Below the pieces are notes generated by a model. That model did not search any database. It had not been told where the DNA came from and was given only the letters and a program-made list of their open reading frames with translations. The translations under genes were made by a program, and so were the position numbers. Positions 16,808 to 18,112 of a DNA stretch of 18,112 nucleotides are shown piece after piece. The stretch spans positions 1-18,112 of the forward strand of contig CAZOWL010000088.1 of assembly GCA_964583605.1 (NCBI GenBank), written 5' to 3'. The first letter of the stretch is position 1. Every line of letters starts with the position of its first letter. The stretch is from CAZOWL01 sp964583605. Its GTDB lineage: Bacteria; Pseudomonadota; Gammaproteobacteria; Chromatiales; Chromatiaceae.

Positions 16808-17063
16808 GGAGGCGCTGAATTTCGGGTAGCCGTCAGCCTGACTGGTGGCGGCGCCGATCGGGATCCCGAGCATGAAATAGATTGCGCGGGCAGTCCCGTC
16901 GGGCCTCGTGACGACGACGTTAGCGTCGCCGCCCCCCGCCCGAGCGACCCCGAAATCGCACCGCCTCATCGGTTGGCCGGCATACTAGCCGCAGGAGATC
17001 CGCCCCGTTGCATCAAAGTCACTACCTCCATCGTCATCCGCGCACGACATGGACTTCGAGCGA
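16808..17063 (-). pseudogene. Broken conserved small protein gene, cut by the RAYT unit
   Basis: One minus-strand frame reads SCADDDGGSDFDATGRISCG, a TAG stop (16985-16987), then YAGQPMRRCDFGVARAGGG, NVVVTRPDG, RAIYF and TSQADGYPKFSASR. From memory this matches a widespread family of small secreted proteins with the pattern FDATG-x-x-x-C, GQPM-x-x-CDFGVAR, V-x-RPDG-x-x-RAI and F-A-DGYPEFSA-like ends. Two lesions are seen: the in-frame stop, and loss of the expected C-terminus, since from about 16808 the frame runs into the reverse of the RAYT gene. The N-terminal limit (signal peptide) is not visible, so the left end of the gene at about 17063 is approximate. Confidence 0.55.
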
Positions 17064-17203
17064 ATCTTGGGCACCGCGACGCGACTTGCGCATTTGCGCC
17101 TGTTTCTCCCGCTTGCCTGAGAAGGTAATCCTCCATGTCCACCGGTGTCACGCTATCAGACAACCTGATCGAACGCAGGCAGGAAAGGCCGGAGTTTTGG
17201 CAA

Positions 17204-17244
17204 CCCGCAGTGGCGGAACCGCGGGGGCGTTCCGCCAACGCGGG
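17204..17244. repeat. REP-like palindrome, 16-bp arms
   Basis: CCCGCAGTGGCGGAAC (17204-17219) and GTTCCGCCAACGCGGG (17229-17244) pair at 14 of 16 positions around a 9-nt GC-rich loop. It lies 400 bp downstream of the RAYT gene and is the kind of hairpin such enzymes act on, though its sequence differs from the pair upstream of the gene. Confidence 0.75.
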
Positions 17245-17249
17245 CTCAA

Positions 17250-17336
17250 AAGGCAAAAGGCAAAGGGCAAGACCAGACCCCGCGCGGCACTGACCCCGCG
17301 CGGCACTAGTCTCGCCTTTTGCCCTTTCAAAAGATG
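17250..17336. repeat. Composite repeat: inverted GGCAAAAGG arms around a 16-bp tandem repeat
   Basis: Outer imperfect arms (about 17250-17274 and 17310-17336, AAAAGGCAAA-type against TTTGCCCTTT-type) enclose two perfect copies of GACCCCGCGCGGCACT (17276-17291 and 17292-17307). The arms resemble the GGCAAAAGACAAGAC tail of the RAYT relic at 326-340, so this is probably more RAYT-derived debris. No coding frame is evident. Confidence 0.7.
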
Positions 17337-17341
17337 AAAGT

Positions 17342-17447
17342 GCCCAAGAAGCGAATAAACGGCGACCCAAAAACCGCAGCTGGCTCTGTGCCGAAATTCG
17401 AGCTTTTCGTGCGCGGTTTTTGGGAGCGTTATTCTGAGCGTTAGGGC
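17342..17447. other. attC-like integron recombination site 1
   Basis: A 106-bp imperfect palindrome bounded by GCCCAAG (17342-17348; RYYYAAC with one mismatch) and GTTAGGGC (17440-17447; close to the GTTRRRY core site). Inside, GAATAA (17353-17358) pairs with TTATTC (17429-17434), and CCCAAAAACCGC (17366-17377) pairs perfectly with GCGGTTTTTGGG (17413-17424), leaving a terminal loop of about 35 nt. The right end ATTCTGAGCGTTAGGGC has the form common at cassette ends. Layout, length and unpaired bases in the arms fit attC sites. The toxin gene begins 59 bp after it. Confidence 0.6.
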
Positions 17448-17479
17448 ACGAGAGAACGTCAACACGTTTCGAGCCACAT

Positions 17480-17485
17480 TACTAT
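17480..17485 (+). promoter_or_regulatory. Possible -10 element for the toxin-antitoxin pair
   Basis: TACTAT lies 20 nt before the toxin ATG in an AT-richer stretch, with TCAACA 15 bp upstream as a poor -35. No Shine-Dalgarno sequence precedes the ATG. If it is real, the leader is only about 14 nt. Confidence 0.3.
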
Positions 17486-17505
17486 TTCGTTGTGTCGCCC
17501 CGCCG

Positions 17506-17778
17506 ATGAAATTTCATTGGGACCCTGACAAAGCAAGACGGAACCTTGCGAAGCACGGAGTTTCTTTTGAAGAGGCGGCCACAGTTTTCAACGATCCGCT
17601 ATACGTTGACTTCTTTGACCCCGAACATTCGGAGGAAGAAAGTCGTTCCATCCGAGTAGGTTGCTCATGCCAGAAACGAATATTGGTTATCGCCTATACT
17701 GAGCGCGCCGACCAGACCAGAATCATCAGTGCCCGGTCCGCTACGAAACACGAGCGTCAAGCCTATGAACAAGACTGA
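17506..17778 (+). CDS. brnT: BrnT family toxin (DUF497)
   Basis: 90 residues, the normal size of BrnT ribonuclease toxins, which have a RelE-like fold and cleave RNA to halt growth until their antitoxin binds. The family signature is clear: FHWDPDKARRNLAKHGVSFEEAATVF (2-27), the DP-x-x-x-x-x-D stretch with HSEEESR (40-46), a central strand block ending in VIAYTER, and RIISARSATKHERQAYE near the end. The antitoxin frame overlaps its last 14 bp. Base composition is lower in GC than neighbouring genes, consistent with recent arrival. It sits between two attC-like sites. Confidence 0.92.
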   Translation: MKFHWDPDKARRNLAKHGVSFEEAATVFNDPLYVDFFDPEHSEEESRSIRVGCSCQKRILVIAYTERADQTRIISARSATKHERQAYEQD

Positions 17779-18010
17779 AGATTGCGCAGAGAAGGACGAC
17801 GACCTCCTTCCGGAATACGATCTACAAAGCCTTCGTGTGAGGAAGTTTGGTCCCGGTCGAAAGAGTTTCGCCGGTCATGGAGTCGTTCTCGCGCCAGATG
17901 TTGCAGCGGTTTTCCCCGATTCCAACTCGGTCAATGAGGCCCTACGTTTTCTCATGAGAGTGACGCGCGATAGCGGCCCATCACCCAGCATCGAGAGAAA
18001 TAAGCCCTAA
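17765..18010 (+). CDS. Antitoxin partner of the BrnT toxin
   Basis: 81 residues starting at the ATG at 17765, which overlaps the toxin end by 14 bp and implies coupled translation. The N-terminal half (LPEYDLQSLRVRKFGPGRK, about 15-33) and the C-terminal VVLAPDVAAVFPDSNSVNEALRFLM (about 40-64) match small antitoxins paired with DUF497 toxins. The second part should form the dimerising DNA-binding segment used for autoregulation. It lacks the usual BrnA sequence, so I give no symbol. Its TAA stop (18008-18010) lies inside the GCCCTAAC end of the next attC-like site, a typical cassette arrangement. Confidence 0.82.
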   Translation: MNKTEDCAEKDDDLLPEYDLQSLRVRKFGPGRKSFAGHGVVLAPDVAAVFPDSNSVNEALRFLMRVTRDSGPSPSIERNKP

Positions 18011-18055
18011 CGAGAGAATAAACGGCGCCCAAAAACCGCGGCCGGCTGTGCACGA
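18004..18055. other. attC-like site 2, left half only visible
   Basis: GCCCTAAC (18004-18011) is the exact reverse complement of the GTTAGGGC that ends site 1. It is followed by GAATAAACGGCG and CCCAAAAACCGC (18028-18039), a near copy of the left arm of site 1. No matching right arm occurs before the window ends at 18112. Either the site has a longer terminal loop and closes beyond the window, or it is truncated. Confidence 0.5.
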
Positions 18056-18112
18056 TCTGTAACCGTTCACGGGGTTGCAGGCCGTACCGGTGCTGATGTC
18101 CCAGTGCGAGGT

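Overview
The window is GC-rich chromosomal DNA of a gammaproteobacterium. The fmdB-aspS-nudB order, the AspRS type, HrpA, the RAYT relics and the overall codon style suggest a purple-sulfur-like Chromatiales bacterium. That placement is inference from gene content; no rRNA or marker search was possible.

Layout. (1) 1-357: relic of a REP-associated tyrosine transposase (RAYT). (2) 385-1871, minus: a two-gene unit, LemA-family membrane protein followed by a GIDE-domain membrane protein with an EF-hand. (3) 2335-6066: a divergent pair, a zinc-dependent deacetylase of the HDAC/AcuC type (minus) and a Pat/PatZ-type protein lysine acetyltransferase (plus). Writer and eraser of lysine acetylation share one 120-bp intergenic region. 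(4) 6238-9266, plus: FmdB zinc ribbon, aspartyl-tRNA synthetase of the predicted non-discriminating type, and NudB-like Nudix hydrolase, with a 13-bp tandem repeat between fmdB and aspS. (5) 9392-9518: a 127-bp structured element, repeated in inverted orientation at 15163-15289. (6) 9666-10055: small secreted orphan. (7) 10476-14396: hrpA RNA helicase. (8) 14586-15789: a small secreted gene broken by an apparent 1-nt deletion, then the second 127-bp element and a DUF29 gene. (9) 15894-17340: a complete-length RAYT preceded by two tandem REP-like hairpins. It appears to have cut off the end of a conserved small-protein gene (minus) that also carries an in-frame stop. More palindromes follow. 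(10) 17342-18112: an attC-like folded site, a BrnT-family toxin with its antitoxin, and the left half of a second attC-like site. The toxin-antitoxin pair therefore looks like an integron gene cassette without a visible integrase.

The left and middle parts are ordinary housekeeping DNA punctuated by small structured repeats. The right end (about 14.4-18.1 kb) is accessory DNA that collects relics. The most unusual points are the probable toxin-antitoxin cassette between attC-like sites, the paired 127-bp elements whose two copies differ by a compensatory change in the stem, and a RAYT whose HUH motif reads His-Tyr-Pro. The acetyltransferase and deacetylase arrangement suggests a local protein-acetylation control module.
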